Part shown: positions 36,235 to 44,721 of the stretch, in pieces
Position numbering within the stretch: position 1 is the first letter of the stretch
Layout of the letters: each line of letters starts with the position of its first letter
Assembly (NCBI RefSeq): GCF_018638295.1
Contig: NZ_JABTTS010000007.1
Location: 166,117 to 230,116, forward strand
Source: Streptomyces sp. CHD11
GTDB taxonomy: Bacteria; Actinomycetota; Actinomycetes; Streptomycetales; Streptomycetaceae
Direction of reading: 5' to 3'
DNA: 64,000 nt
Position numbers and translations under genes: made by a program
Notes under the pieces: generated by a model
What the model saw: the letters and a program-made list of their open reading frames with translations, nothing else
Told to the model about the DNA's origin: nothing
The model's database searches: none

Positions 36235-37514
36235 CAGCTGCTCGCTTTCTCGTTGTCGGTCGGGGAGGTCGGGGAGGTCGGGGAGGCCGGGTGCGGTGTG
36301 GCCGCCCGGGGGACCGGGCGCGGCGCCGGTACCGGAGCCGGCGCGACCAGTCGCCGGCGCAGCCGGCCGGACACATGGCGGGCCCACAGGGCCCACATCG
36401 CCCGGCCGGGGGCCCGGTCGTCGCCCGCGTACCAGGCCAGTTCGCGTCCGGCGGGCGGCGTGCGCAGCGCGGCGAACGGCGCGTAGTTCTCCACCACGAA
36501 CGCCCGCCCGGCCACCGGTTCGCCCTCCGGCACCGGACGGCCGGTCAGATCCAGGTGCAGGGCGCGTACGACGTCCAGTCCCGCGCTGTCCGCGAACAGC
36601 CGGAACTGGGCGCCGGGGCGCGGGTTGAAGTCGAGGAGGTGGTATCGGCCCGACGCGGCGCAGCGGCGGAAGTCGAGGTCGAGGACGCCGCGGTAGCCGA
36701 GCTCCGAGGTGAGCCGCTCGGCGAGCGCGCACACCTCGGCGTTGGGCGTCCAGTGGCCGACCGCGGTCAGTCCCGCGCCGCGCGGCCAGGACAGCCGCTT
36801 GCGGCCGGAGCCGCCCGCGCGGACGGTCCCCGAGCGGTCGGCGTAGCCGTGGAAGAACCAGTCCCGGTCCTCGCCCGGCGGCAGATACGACTGCAGCAGC
36901 AGCGCACTGCCCGCCTCGGCGGTGCGCGCGTGCAGCTCCCGGGCCTGCCGGGGGGAGTGGACGAGCTGGGTGCTGCGCAGTCCGCTGCCCGGAGGGAGCA
37001 GCCAGGGGCGGCTCCACTTCGCGACCAGCGGCAGCCCGAGGCGCCCCGCGTCCTCGGCCGCCCGGCCGGGGCTGTCGGGCAGCAGCGTCGGGGGGTGCGG
37101 GACTCCGGCGGCGGCGCACAGGGTGGCCAGTTGGGCCTTGTCGGCGACGCGTTCGGGCAGGGTGGCCGGCAGCGCGGGCAGCAGATAGGACGGGGCGAGG
37201 TCGCCGCGCAGCCGTGCCGCGGCGATCGCGGTGGCGTCGTCCATGGGGACCAGCACGGCCGGCCGCCCCACCTGTGCGGCCACCCGGCGCAGCACCGCGA
37301 GGATCTCCTCCGCGCTCGCCCCCGGGGCCGGCGGGGCGTGCAGACGGCGCACGTACCGCGAGCGCCGCACGGGGCTTCCCGCGCAGTCGGCGACGACATG
37401 CACCTCCACGCCGGCTCGGCCGAGCGACCGTACGGCCCCGAGCGTTCCGTGGTGAAAGGGATTCCGGTCGATCCGCAGCACTACGGCGGGGATCCCGGTG
37501 TCAAGCAGCGACAC
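36234..37514 (-). CDS. ATP-grasp domain protein (carboxylate-amine ligase-like)
   Basis: The 426-residue protein has an N-terminal Rossmann-like part (IPAVVLRIDRNPFHHGTLGA) and an ATP-grasp core. Recognisable parts are VPMDDATAIAAA, ADKAQLATLCAAAGVPHPPT, GLPLVAKWSRP (ATP Lys) and the metal site LDLDFRR followed by YHLLDFNPRPG. It probably joins a carboxylate to an amine or hydroxyl. A low-complexity Pro/Thr tail ends in SPTSPTSPT. Coupled to the flavoprotein gene by TGATG, the pair may tailor an amino-acid substituent on the cluster's glycan. That is inference. Confidence 0.85.
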   Translation of the reverse strand: MSLLDTGIPAVVLRIDRNPFHHGTLGAVRSLGRAGVEVHVVADCAGSPVRRSRYVRRLHAPPAPGASAEEILAVLRRVAAQVGRPAVLVPMDDATAIAAARLRGDLAPSYLLPALPATLPERVADKAQLATLCAAAGVPHPPTLLPDSPGRAAEDAGRLGLPLVAKWSRPWLLPPGSGLRSTQLVHSPRQARELHARTAEAGSALLLQSYLPPGEDRDWFFHGYADRSGTVRAGGSGRKRLSWPRGAGLTAVGHWTPNAEVCALAERLTSELGYRGVLDLDFRRCAASGRYHLLDFNPRPGAQFRLFADSAGLDVVRALHLDLTGRPVPEGEPVAGRAFVVENYAPFAALRTPPAGRELAWYAGDDRAPGRAMWALWARHVSGRLRRRLVAPAPVPAPRPVPRAATPHPASPTSPTSPTDNEKASS

Positions 37515-37643
37515 GCATTCTCACTTTCTTCAGGTACCGGCTCACCCGCACGGGTCACTCCGGCACTCGAAAGCCGCAGTGACAGTGGCACCGTCGGATT
37601 TCTTATGACTGACTTCATATGACTGGTCGTCAATAACGAGGAT

Positions 37644-37670
37644 TCAGGCGTCAGGCGTCAGGCGTCAGGC
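37644..37670. repeat. Tandem TCAGGCG repeat in GH26 leader
   Basis: The heptamer TCAGGCG occurs three times, with a partial fourth ending at 37670, 34 bp upstream of the secreted hydrolase start. It lies in the 189-bp divergent promoter region (37515-37703) shared with the ATP-grasp gene. Confidence 0.75.
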
Positions 37671-37703
37671 AGAAGGCGGACGAGCGAGAAAGAGGAACAG
37701 CCA

Positions 37704-39029
37704 ATGGCCCCACAGCACAGGCGGGTCCGAGCCCGCGGAATGGCCGTGGGCGCGGCGGCGGTCATCGTGTCGGCCGCCCTGGCGGCCGGCCCCGCGGCGG
37801 GGGCGGTGCGAGCCGAGGACTCCCGTCCCGCACGGCCGGCCCCGACGGAGCCCCCGGCCGCGCCGGCCGTCCCGGCACCCACCGTCCCCACACCGAACAT
37901 CTCCACACCGGAGGTCCCCGTACCGGAGGCCCCCGTGGTCCCGCCCGTCCACCCGCCCTCGCTCACCCCGCCGTCGGTCACCCCGCCCGGCCAGGAGCAG
38001 GACCGCGACGTCCCGGCCTTCGGCGCGTTCCTCGCCTCCGACGACCGCGGTGTGGCCCGCATGCAGCAGCTCAGCCGCTGGCTGGGCGGCGCCGAGCTGC
38101 GTGTCGGCCACACCTACCTGCCGGGCAACCGCTGGAGCGACATCGAGGGCGACATCCAGTTCCTCGAGTCGTGGGCGGACTGGCGCAACGCCGAGGACGA
38201 CCGGATGCTCGTCCTCAACGTCCCCCTGCAGGAGCGCAACGAGGAGGGCGTCTCCGACGAGGAGGTCCGCACCCTGCTGCGGCGGGGCGCGGCCGGGGAG
38301 TTCGACCACCACTTCCGTGCCCTCGCCGAGCGGCTGGTCGCACTGAAGGTGCCGGACACGATCCTGGTCCTCGGCTGGGAGATGAACGGCGTCACGTACA
38401 CCCACCGCTGCGGTCCCGACCCGGAATCCTGGAAGAAGTACTGGAACCGCATCGTCAGGACCATGCGCGCGGTACCCGGCCAGAACTTCACGTTCGACTT
38501 CACCCCGAGCCGGGGCCGGGACGCCGTCCCCTGGACGGAGTGCTACCCGGGGGACGACACGGTCGACATCGTCGGAATGGATTCCTACGACCAGCCGTCC
38601 GGGATGTCCTTCGACGAACAGATCGAGGAACCCTACGGACTCCAGGCCCACGTCGATTTCGCCAAGGCGCACGGCAAGCCCATCTCCTATCCGGAGTGGG
38701 GGCTTTTCCGCAACGGTGACAATCCCGAGTACATGCGGCGCATGCTCGAGTGGATGGAGGAGCACCGGCCGCTCTACAACACGGTGACCGACTACTGCCC
38801 GCACGGGGTGTGGCAGTGCGACGACAATCCGGACTCCTCCCGCGTCTACCGGTCCTTTCTCTACGGCCGCACCCATGACGCCGACCCGGACGCCACCCCG
38901 GCACCGACCGCGCCGGAGGGACCGCTGCCGCCGCGGAACTGCGCGCCGCTGGACCTGGGCCGCTGGGTGGAGCACTGGCTCGGCGGGAAGCTCTGCCTGC
39001 GCTTCGACTGGTGGTCGCGCACCCGCTAG
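37704..39029 (+). CDS. Secreted GH26-like glycoside hydrolase
   Basis: The 441-residue protein has a signal peptide (to about residue 37), a proline-rich linker (residues 45-95) and a TIM-barrel domain. The acid/base Glu is in LVLGWEMNGVTY (near 226), and a second catalytic Glu is in ISYPEWGLF (near 331), as in GH26 endo-beta-mannanases and related hydrolases. A Cys-bearing tail follows. It is divergent from the ATP-grasp gene and faces the polysaccharide operon. It may trim or release the polymer made there; the actual substrate is not evident. AGAGGAA precedes the ATG. Confidence 0.85.
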   Translation: MAPQHRRVRARGMAVGAAAVIVSAALAAGPAAGAVRAEDSRPARPAPTEPPAAPAVPAPTVPTPNISTPEVPVPEAPVVPPVHPPSLTPPSVTPPGQEQDRDVPAFGAFLASDDRGVARMQQLSRWLGGAELRVGHTYLPGNRWSDIEGDIQFLESWADWRNAEDDRMLVLNVPLQERNEEGVSDEEVRTLLRRGAAGEFDHHFRALAERLVALKVPDTILVLGWEMNGVTYTHRCGPDPESWKKYWNRIVRTMRAVPGQNFTFDFTPSRGRDAVPWTECYPGDDTVDIVGMDSYDQPSGMSFDEQIEEPYGLQAHVDFAKAHGKPISYPEWGLFRNGDNPEYMRRMLEWMEEHRPLYNTVTDYCPHGVWQCDDNPDSSRVYRSFLYGRTHDADPDATPAPTAPEGPLPPRNCAPLDLGRWVEHWLGGKLCLRFDWWSRTR

Positions 39030-39061
39030 ACGGGGACGTCCCCCGGCCGGGTTCACCGCCG

Positions 39062-39715
39062 TCACCGCTGCACGTCGGCGGCGGTGGCCGGGCCGGGCAC
39101 CGAGGCGGCGGGCATGGGATCGTCGGCCTCCCGGCCGGCCCGTCCCGGCCGCACGAGCAGGGCCAGCCCGCCCAGCAGGCCGCCCCCGCTCGCCCCGACC
39201 AGCACGGTGATCGCCGGTGACGCGGACGCCGGCCCGCTCGGCTTCACCGCGCGGGAGAACTGCACCAGCCGCACCTGCGTGCTGCCCTTGGTGTCCTCCG
39301 CGTGCCGGGTCAGCGCGCGCGAGACCGCGTTGGCCATGTCGACGGCCTGCTCGGCCCGCGCGGAGGTGGCCGTGACGGAGACCATCGGCGCGTCCGGCGA
39401 GGTCGCCGTGCGCACGCTGTCCCGCAGCGTCCGCACCGGCACCCCGGCCCACACCTGCGCGTCACCGAGCACCGCGAGCTGCGTCGCGACCCGCCCGTAC
39501 GCCTGGGCGAAACCGCGGGCCGCGTCCGGAGTGGCGTTCTCGGTCGGCACGGCGACGACATAGCTGGTGGCCGAGTACGAGGCGGGCGTGAGCAGGCCGT
39601 ACGCGCCGCCGATCAGTCCGCCGACGAGCGTGCCCGCCACCAGCGCGGACCAGGCCGGCAGCTTCTTGACGCGGTCCAGGGACGGAAGGCGCCGACGGGT
39701 CGGGGTGTCGGTCAT
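39062..39715 (-). CDS. Wzz/Wzc-like chain-length determinant protein
   Basis: The 217-residue protein has one membrane helix near each end (ALVAGTLVGGLIGGAYGLL at about 24-42; ITVLVGASGGGLLGGLALL near 180). The periplasmic-type domain between them contains YSATSYVVA and the coiled segment QAVDMANAVSRALTRH. This is the polysaccharide co-polymerase fold without a C-terminal tyrosine kinase. It would set the chain length of the glycan made by the upstream genes, from which it is separated by 15 bp. Confidence 0.85.
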   Translation of the reverse strand: MTDTPTRRRLPSLDRVKKLPAWSALVAGTLVGGLIGGAYGLLTPASYSATSYVVAVPTENATPDAARGFAQAYGRVATQLAVLGDAQVWAGVPVRTLRDSVRTATSPDAPMVSVTATSARAEQAVDMANAVSRALTRHAEDTKGSTQVRLVQFSRAVKPSGPASASPAITVLVGASGGGLLGGLALLVRPGRAGREADDPMPAASVPGPATAADVQR

Positions 39716-39730
39716 GACGAGCTTGCTCCC

Positions 39731-40867
39731 TTAAGGTGCGGCAGACGTCGACGTGCCGGCGACGGCCGCCGCGTACACGTCCATGAGGCGGGCTGTGCTG
39801 CGGGTGATGCTGTAGTGGCGGGCGGCCTCCGCGGCCGTGCGCGGGACCGGGCCCGCCGCCCGGACCTCGGTGATCGCGCGGGCGTACGCCTCCGGACCGC
39901 CGCGCACCCGCCGGGCACCGTGGGAGGCCGCCGGCGGCAGGTCCTCGATCGCCGGGCAGGAGGCGTAGAGCACGGGCAGTCCGGACGCCAGCGCCTCCAC
40001 GGCCGCGAGCCCGAAGGCCTCCTCCGCGGACGGGGAGGCGAACAGGTCCATCGCCGAGGTCAGCGAGGGCAGATCAGGGCCGGGGGAGCCGTCGGGGACG
40101 GCGGGGCGTTCCCCGGCGAACAGGACCCGCCCGGCCACCCCGGCCTCATGGGCGGTGCGGCGCAGTACGTGCTCCTCGGGGCCGCCGCCCACCAGCAGCA
40201 GCCAGTGGTCCTCCGGGAGCCGGGCCAGCGCCCGGATCAGGACGTCGAACCGCTTGCCCCGGGCGAGCCGGCCGATGCCGCCGACGACGAAGGCGCCGTG
40301 CGGCAGACCGAGGCGCCGCCGGGTGCGCTCGCGGCGCTCCGGCTCGAAACGGAAACGGTCCACGTCGATGCCGTTGGGGACGACCTCGATCCGCGGGGCG
40401 GGCACCCCCCAGCGCCTCAGCCGGTCGGCCACCGTCGGGGAGACGGCGACCGTCGCCGAGCCGAGCCGCTCGCTCGCCAGATACAGCGCGCGCACCCCCG
40501 CGGTCAGCCGCCGCCCCTCCATCTGCGAGTCGCCCAGCGAGTGTTCGGTGGCGACGACCGCGCGGACCCCGGCGGCCCGGGCGGCCGGCCGGCCGTAGAC
40601 GCAGGCACGGTAGAGGTGGGTGTGCACCAGGTCGTAACCGCCGGAGCGGATCACCTTCACCAGACGGGGCAGGGCGGACAGGTCACGGTTGCCGCCCATG
40701 CCCAGATGCACCACGCGGACCCCGTCGGCGCCCAGCCCTTCGGCGACCGGGCCCGGGTTGGTCAGCGTCACCACGTCGCACTCGACGGGCAGATGACGCA
40801 GCAGCAGCCGCAACTGCTGCTCCGCCCCGCCGACACCGAGACCGGTGATGATGTGCAGCGCCCTCAT
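39731..40867 (-). CDS. GT4-family glycosyltransferase
   Basis: The 378-residue GT-B enzyme starts MRALHIITGLGVGGAEQQL, the acceptor-side loop of GT4 enzymes. It has VVPNGIDVDRF, a GGIGRLARGKRFDVLI donor domain start, and SAEEAFGLAAVEALASGLPVL with the E-x7-E motif. It transfers a nucleotide-activated sugar to a lipid-linked chain with retention. The start overlaps the deacetylase stop (TGATG). Donor and acceptor are unknown. Confidence 0.92.
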   Translation of the reverse strand: MRALHIITGLGVGGAEQQLRLLLRHLPVECDVVTLTNPGPVAEGLGADGVRVVHLGMGGNRDLSALPRLVKVIRSGGYDLVHTHLYRACVYGRPAARAAGVRAVVATEHSLGDSQMEGRRLTAGVRALYLASERLGSATVAVSPTVADRLRRWGVPAPRIEVVPNGIDVDRFRFEPERRERTRRRLGLPHGAFVVGGIGRLARGKRFDVLIRALARLPEDHWLLLVGGGPEEHVLRRTAHEAGVAGRVLFAGERPAVPDGSPGPDLPSLTSAMDLFASPSAEEAFGLAAVEALASGLPVLYASCPAIEDLPPAASHGARRVRGGPEAYARAITEVRAAGPVPRTAAEAARHYSITRSTARLMDVYAAAVAGTSTSAAP

Positions 40868-41631
40868 CACACGCCCTCCACCGGGCGCCGGCGCAGCCGG
40901 TGCAGCCGGAGCTTGAGATACAGGCGCGGCGCCGTGTCGTTCTGCCCCACGTGCGCGCGGGGCAGGGCGTGCGGGCCGGTCAGCGGGCCGGGGTCGATGG
41001 CGCAGGCGTAGGCGTAGCCGGCCTTCCGGACGGCCTCGGCCGCGCGGGCGTCGACCGTGCCGTACGGGTAGCAGAAGCCGTGCACCGGGGCGCCGGTCAG
41101 CTCGGTGAGGAGGGCGCGGCTCTCGATGACCTCGGCGGCGAGGGTGGCGTCGTCCGCGCGGGTGAGGTCGACGTGGGTGAGGCCGTGCGAGCCGATCTCC
41201 ACGCCCGCTTCGGCGGCGCGCCGGATGCCGTCCGCGGTCAGCAGCGGCTTGCGCGGGCCCATCGGGTCCCACTCGTTGTCACCGCCGAGCCGTCCCGGCA
41301 GGACGAAGAGGGTGGCGCCGCAGTGGAAGCGGTGCAGCAGCGGCAGGGCGGCGGTCAGGAAGTCGGTGTACCCGTCGTCGAAGGTGAGACCGACCAGGCC
41401 CCGCCCCTCGCCCCGGGCGCGCGCGGCGAGCAGGTCGGCGACGGACACGCCCCGCAGTCCGCGCCGGCGCAGCCACGCCAGCTGCCGCTCGAACCGTTCG
41501 GGTGTGACGGTGATGCGGTACGGGTCGTCCGAGCAGTCGCCGACCGAGTGGTACATCGCCACCCAGGGGACGGGGCCGGGCCGGGGCGCCGGGGGTCTGC
41601 CGGTGTCGGGGGAGTCAACGGGAGCGGCCAT
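40867..41631 (-). CDS. Polysaccharide deacetylase (NodB/CE4)
   Basis: The 254-residue CE4 enzyme has motif 1 LTFDDGYTD, motif 2 SHGLTHVDLT (metal His ligands) and motif 3 CYPYGTVD. No signal peptide is seen, so it may act on cytoplasmic or lipid-linked glycans. It removes N- or O-acetyl groups from sugars and suggests an amino-sugar polymer. Its start overlaps the flippase 3' end by 17 bp, and its stop overlaps the glycosyltransferase start. Confidence 0.92.
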   Translation of the reverse strand: MAAPVDSPDTGRPPAPRPGPVPWVAMYHSVGDCSDDPYRITVTPERFERQLAWLRRRGLRGVSVADLLAARARGEGRGLVGLTFDDGYTDFLTAALPLLHRFHCGATLFVLPGRLGGDNEWDPMGPRKPLLTADGIRRAAEAGVEIGSHGLTHVDLTRADDATLAAEVIESRALLTELTGAPVHGFCYPYGTVDARAAEAVRKAGYAYACAIDPGPLTGPHALPRAHVGQNDTAPRLYLKLRLHRLRRRPVEGV

Positions 41632-43345
41632 GTGTGAGCTTTCGTGTGACGGTGCGTACGGAACGCGTCGCGGACGCGCCGAGGACGGACAGGACGAGCG
41701 GGACGAAGACGGCGGTCACGGTGAGCGAGCCGGCCGCGAGCGCCGCCGCCGGTGACGCGAACCGGCTCGCGGCGTACGTGCCGGCGGCGATGGCGAGGGC
41801 GGAGGCGAGCACCGGCCGGGTCAGCCCGGCCAGGACCCCCCGGACGCCCACCGAGACGCCGGTGGCGGCCTCCCGGCGGCCGGTCCGCAGGCCCGCCAGC
41901 AGCAGGACGGCGGTGACGGTGATACCGAGCGCGTTGGCGGCGGCGATCCCCGCCACCCCCCAGCGGTCCACGGTCGAGGCACCGGCCAGCGACGTCACGA
42001 CGATGCCCGCCGCCATCACCCCCACCGGGTACCAACTGGGTCGGCCCGCGGAGAAGTAGCAGCGGACGAAGGCCCCCACGAGGGTCTGGCCGAGCAGACC
42101 GAGCGCGTACACCCGCATGACGTCCGCCGTCGCGGCGGTGTCGGCGGCGGTGAACGCGCCCCGCTGGAAGAGCAGCGAGATCATCTGGGGGGCGCAGGCG
42201 ACCACCGCGCACATGCCCAGCAGCACCACACAGGAGGCCAGCACCAGGTCCCGCTCCACACGGGCCCGGGCGCGCGCGGTGTCACCGTCGGCGAGGGCAC
42301 GCGCCACCACCGGGAAGGTGACCGTGCACACCATCAGCGACAGCGTCATCGGGATCTGGGCGACCTTCTGCGCGTAGTTCAGGTGCGAGATGGCCCCGGC
42401 GGGCAGGGAGGACGCCAGGAAGCGCTCGACGAGGACCTGCGACTGGCGGCACAGCGCGAACAGCAGCACGGCGGCGATCAGGGCGAACCGCACCTGCCGC
42501 TCCGGCTCCCCGGCCGGCCCGTCGGCGGCGGCGGGCCGGGGCGCGCGCGAGCCCAGCTGCCGGCAGAGCGACGGCAGCTGCACCGCCACCATCAGAGCGC
42601 CGCCCACCGCGACCCCGACCGCGGCGGAACGCACCCCCCACTCCCCGCCCAGCAGGAACATCATCGCGACGATGCCCGTGTTGTAGGCGACATAGATCGC
42701 CGCCGGCGCGAAGAAGCGGCGGTGCGCCCGCAGCGCGGCGCTGCAGTACCCGGCGAGGCCGAACGCCAGCAGGCTGAGCGCGGTGAGCCGGGTGCAGTCC
42801 ACGGCGAGACGCTGATCGGACAGACCGGGCGCCAGCACCCGGACCAGGTAGGGGGCCCCGGCGGCGACCAGCGCGGCCACCGCGGTGAGGGCCAGGCACA
42901 GCCGGGGCAGGGTCGCCCTGACCAGATCGCGCACCGGATCCCCGGGCACGCCCCGGGCGCGCCGCGCCAGCGCCACACTGAACGCGGGGATCAGCGCGAT
43001 CGCCAGCCCGTCCTCGATCAGCAGCGTGGCGGCGATCTCCGGCACCGTCCACGCGACGAGGAAGGCATCGGTGTCGCTCCCGGCGCCGAACAGCCGCGCC
43101 AGCGACTGGTCACGCACCAGCCCCAGCACCGACCCGGCGATGGACAGCGCCGCGGTGACCAGAGCGGCCCGCGCGAGAAACCCCCGGGACGCCGCCGGGC
43201 CGGGCGGCGGCGCGGGATCCCGGGGCTCGGGCGCGCCCGGGGCGGGACCGGCGGGCGGGGGGCCGTCGGACGGAGGGCCGTCGGTCCTGAGGCCGCCGGG
43301 ACCGAGGGCGGGCGGGCCGGGGGTCTGCGAGGGCAGGACCGTCAT
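41615..43345 (-). CDS. MurJ/MviN-like lipid-linked oligosaccharide flippase
   Basis: The 576-residue membrane protein has 14 or so helices after a Pro-rich cytosolic start of about 55 residues. It shows MurJ-family features: GLVRDQSLARLFGAGSDTDAFLVAW near the first helix, LIPAFSVALARRARG, and LNYAQKVAQIPMTL. Since it is embedded in a polysaccharide operon it is more likely a dedicated Wzx-type flippase for lipid-linked repeat units than the housekeeping lipid II flippase. The ATGA start overlaps the ligase stop. Confidence 0.88.
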   Translation of the reverse strand: MTVLPSQTPGPPALGPGGLRTDGPPSDGPPPAGPAPGAPEPRDPAPPPGPAASRGFLARAALVTAALSIAGSVLGLVRDQSLARLFGAGSDTDAFLVAWTVPEIAATLLIEDGLAIALIPAFSVALARRARGVPGDPVRDLVRATLPRLCLALTAVAALVAAGAPYLVRVLAPGLSDQRLAVDCTRLTALSLLAFGLAGYCSAALRAHRRFFAPAAIYVAYNTGIVAMMFLLGGEWGVRSAAVGVAVGGALMVAVQLPSLCRQLGSRAPRPAAADGPAGEPERQVRFALIAAVLLFALCRQSQVLVERFLASSLPAGAISHLNYAQKVAQIPMTLSLMVCTVTFPVVARALADGDTARARARVERDLVLASCVVLLGMCAVVACAPQMISLLFQRGAFTAADTAATADVMRVYALGLLGQTLVGAFVRCYFSAGRPSWYPVGVMAAGIVVTSLAGASTVDRWGVAGIAAANALGITVTAVLLLAGLRTGRREAATGVSVGVRGVLAGLTRPVLASALAIAAGTYAASRFASPAAALAAGSLTVTAVFVPLVLSVLGASATRSVRTVTRKLTHGRSR

Positions 43346-44715
43346 CGCGCCACCGCCTCCTCGAGCCGCCCGGGGACCTCGCCCGGGTGGACGGTGTCCG
43401 GGCGTTCGCCGAGGGGAAAGGCCCACCACGCCGTCAGGCCGAGGGCCACACCGGTCAGCACCGTGGAGGGGCCGCCGATGTCGCCGTACACGAAGTCGGT
43501 CAGCTGCCACAGCAGCAGGCCGCAGGCGATCAGGCCGCAGTCGAGGCCGGTGTCCCGGCGGCGCGCCCGCAGCAGCCCGCGTACCGCGCACACCAGCAGC
43601 GCCAGCCAGCTGCCGGCGAGGGTGAGCAGCCCGACGAGCCCCTGCTCGCTCAGGACCAGCAGATACATGCTGTGCGGCGAGAGCAGCGCCTGCCTGTGGT
43701 ACGTCTCGCCCGCGCCCTCGATATCGCTGCCCGACGACAGCGCCAGGGTCGCGTGCCCGTCGCGGTACTCGGGGAAGCCCTTCAACCCCACTCCGGTGAA
43801 TGGGTGTTCGCGCCACATGCCGGCGGCCGCCGCCCACAGGGTGTACCGGTCGACCACCGACTGGTCCGGGGTGTCGGCGACCTGGGTGATGCTGTCGATC
43901 CGCTCCTGCAGCATCGCCGTACCGACCCCGAACCCGCCCATGAGGATCACCGCGGAGGCGATCACGGCCGCCCCCACCTTCAGCGCCCGCCGCAGCCCCG
44001 CCAGCGCCAGCTGGGCACCGCAGGTCAGCACGGTCGCGATCCAGGCGCCCCGGCTGAAGGACAGCGCCAGCGGCAGGAGGAGCAGCAGCGCACAGCCGGC
44101 CGCGGCCGTCCGCTGCCACCGCGGCGCCCGGCCCAGTGCGAGACCGGCCGCGCACACCACGCCCAGGGACACCGCCGTCGCCATGCCCATCACGTCCTGC
44201 GCCCCGAAGGTGCCGACCGCCCGGATGGTCTCGCCCTGGTAGGAGGCGCCGGTCCCGGTGACGTACTGCCGCACCCCCACCGCCCCCTGCCACAGCGCGA
44301 GTCCGGTGAACGACCAGGCCAGCACCCGGACGTCGGCCCGCCCCCGGAGCAGCACCAGCACCGCCACCGGGACCAGGACGAAGACCTGCAGATAGCGGCA
44401 CATGCCGCCGATACCCGCCGCCGCCGAGCTCGCCCCCATGGCGGCGAACGCCAGCCCCACGACGGGCAGTCCCAGCACCACCACCGCGCGGGGCGGCAGC
44501 GGCCGCCGGCGTTCCCGCACCAGGCGGATCACGCAGTACCCCACCACCAGCGCGGACACCACGTCCGCGGGCCCCGCGCCGTCCCCCGTCGGCGGCAGCG
44601 CCAGCAGGGCGACCACCGCCACCAGCGGCAGCACCGGCCCGAGCGCGGCGGCCCGGTGCGGCAGGGACGGCAGGGACGGCAGGGACGGCGGGGACGACGG
44701 CGGGACACAGCTCAC
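43342..44715 (-). CDS. O-antigen ligase / Wzy-like polymerase
   Basis: The 457-residue protein has about 11-12 membrane helices and a long extracellular loop near residues 270-345 with REHPFTGVGLKGFPEY and HSMYLLVLSEQGLVG, the pattern of the WaaL/RfaL superfamily. It either polymerises repeat units or transfers a finished chain to an acceptor. A 10-bp repeat (about 44660-44695) encodes SLPSLPSLP at its N-terminus. The next gene upstream ends 6 bp away. Confidence 0.88.
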   Translation of the reverse strand: MSCVPPSSPPSLPSLPSLPHRAAALGPVLPLVAVVALLALPPTGDGAGPADVVSALVVGYCVIRLVRERRRPLPPRAVVVLGLPVVGLAFAAMGASSAAAGIGGMCRYLQVFVLVPVAVLVLLRGRADVRVLAWSFTGLALWQGAVGVRQYVTGTGASYQGETIRAVGTFGAQDVMGMATAVSLGVVCAAGLALGRAPRWQRTAAAGCALLLLLPLALSFSRGAWIATVLTCGAQLALAGLRRALKVGAAVIASAVILMGGFGVGTAMLQERIDSITQVADTPDQSVVDRYTLWAAAAGMWREHPFTGVGLKGFPEYRDGHATLALSSGSDIEGAGETYHRQALLSPHSMYLLVLSEQGLVGLLTLAGSWLALLVCAVRGLLRARRRDTGLDCGLIACGLLLWQLTDFVYGDIGGPSTVLTGVALGLTAWWAFPLGERPDTVHPGEVPGRLEEAVAR

Positions 44716-44721
44716 GTGGCG

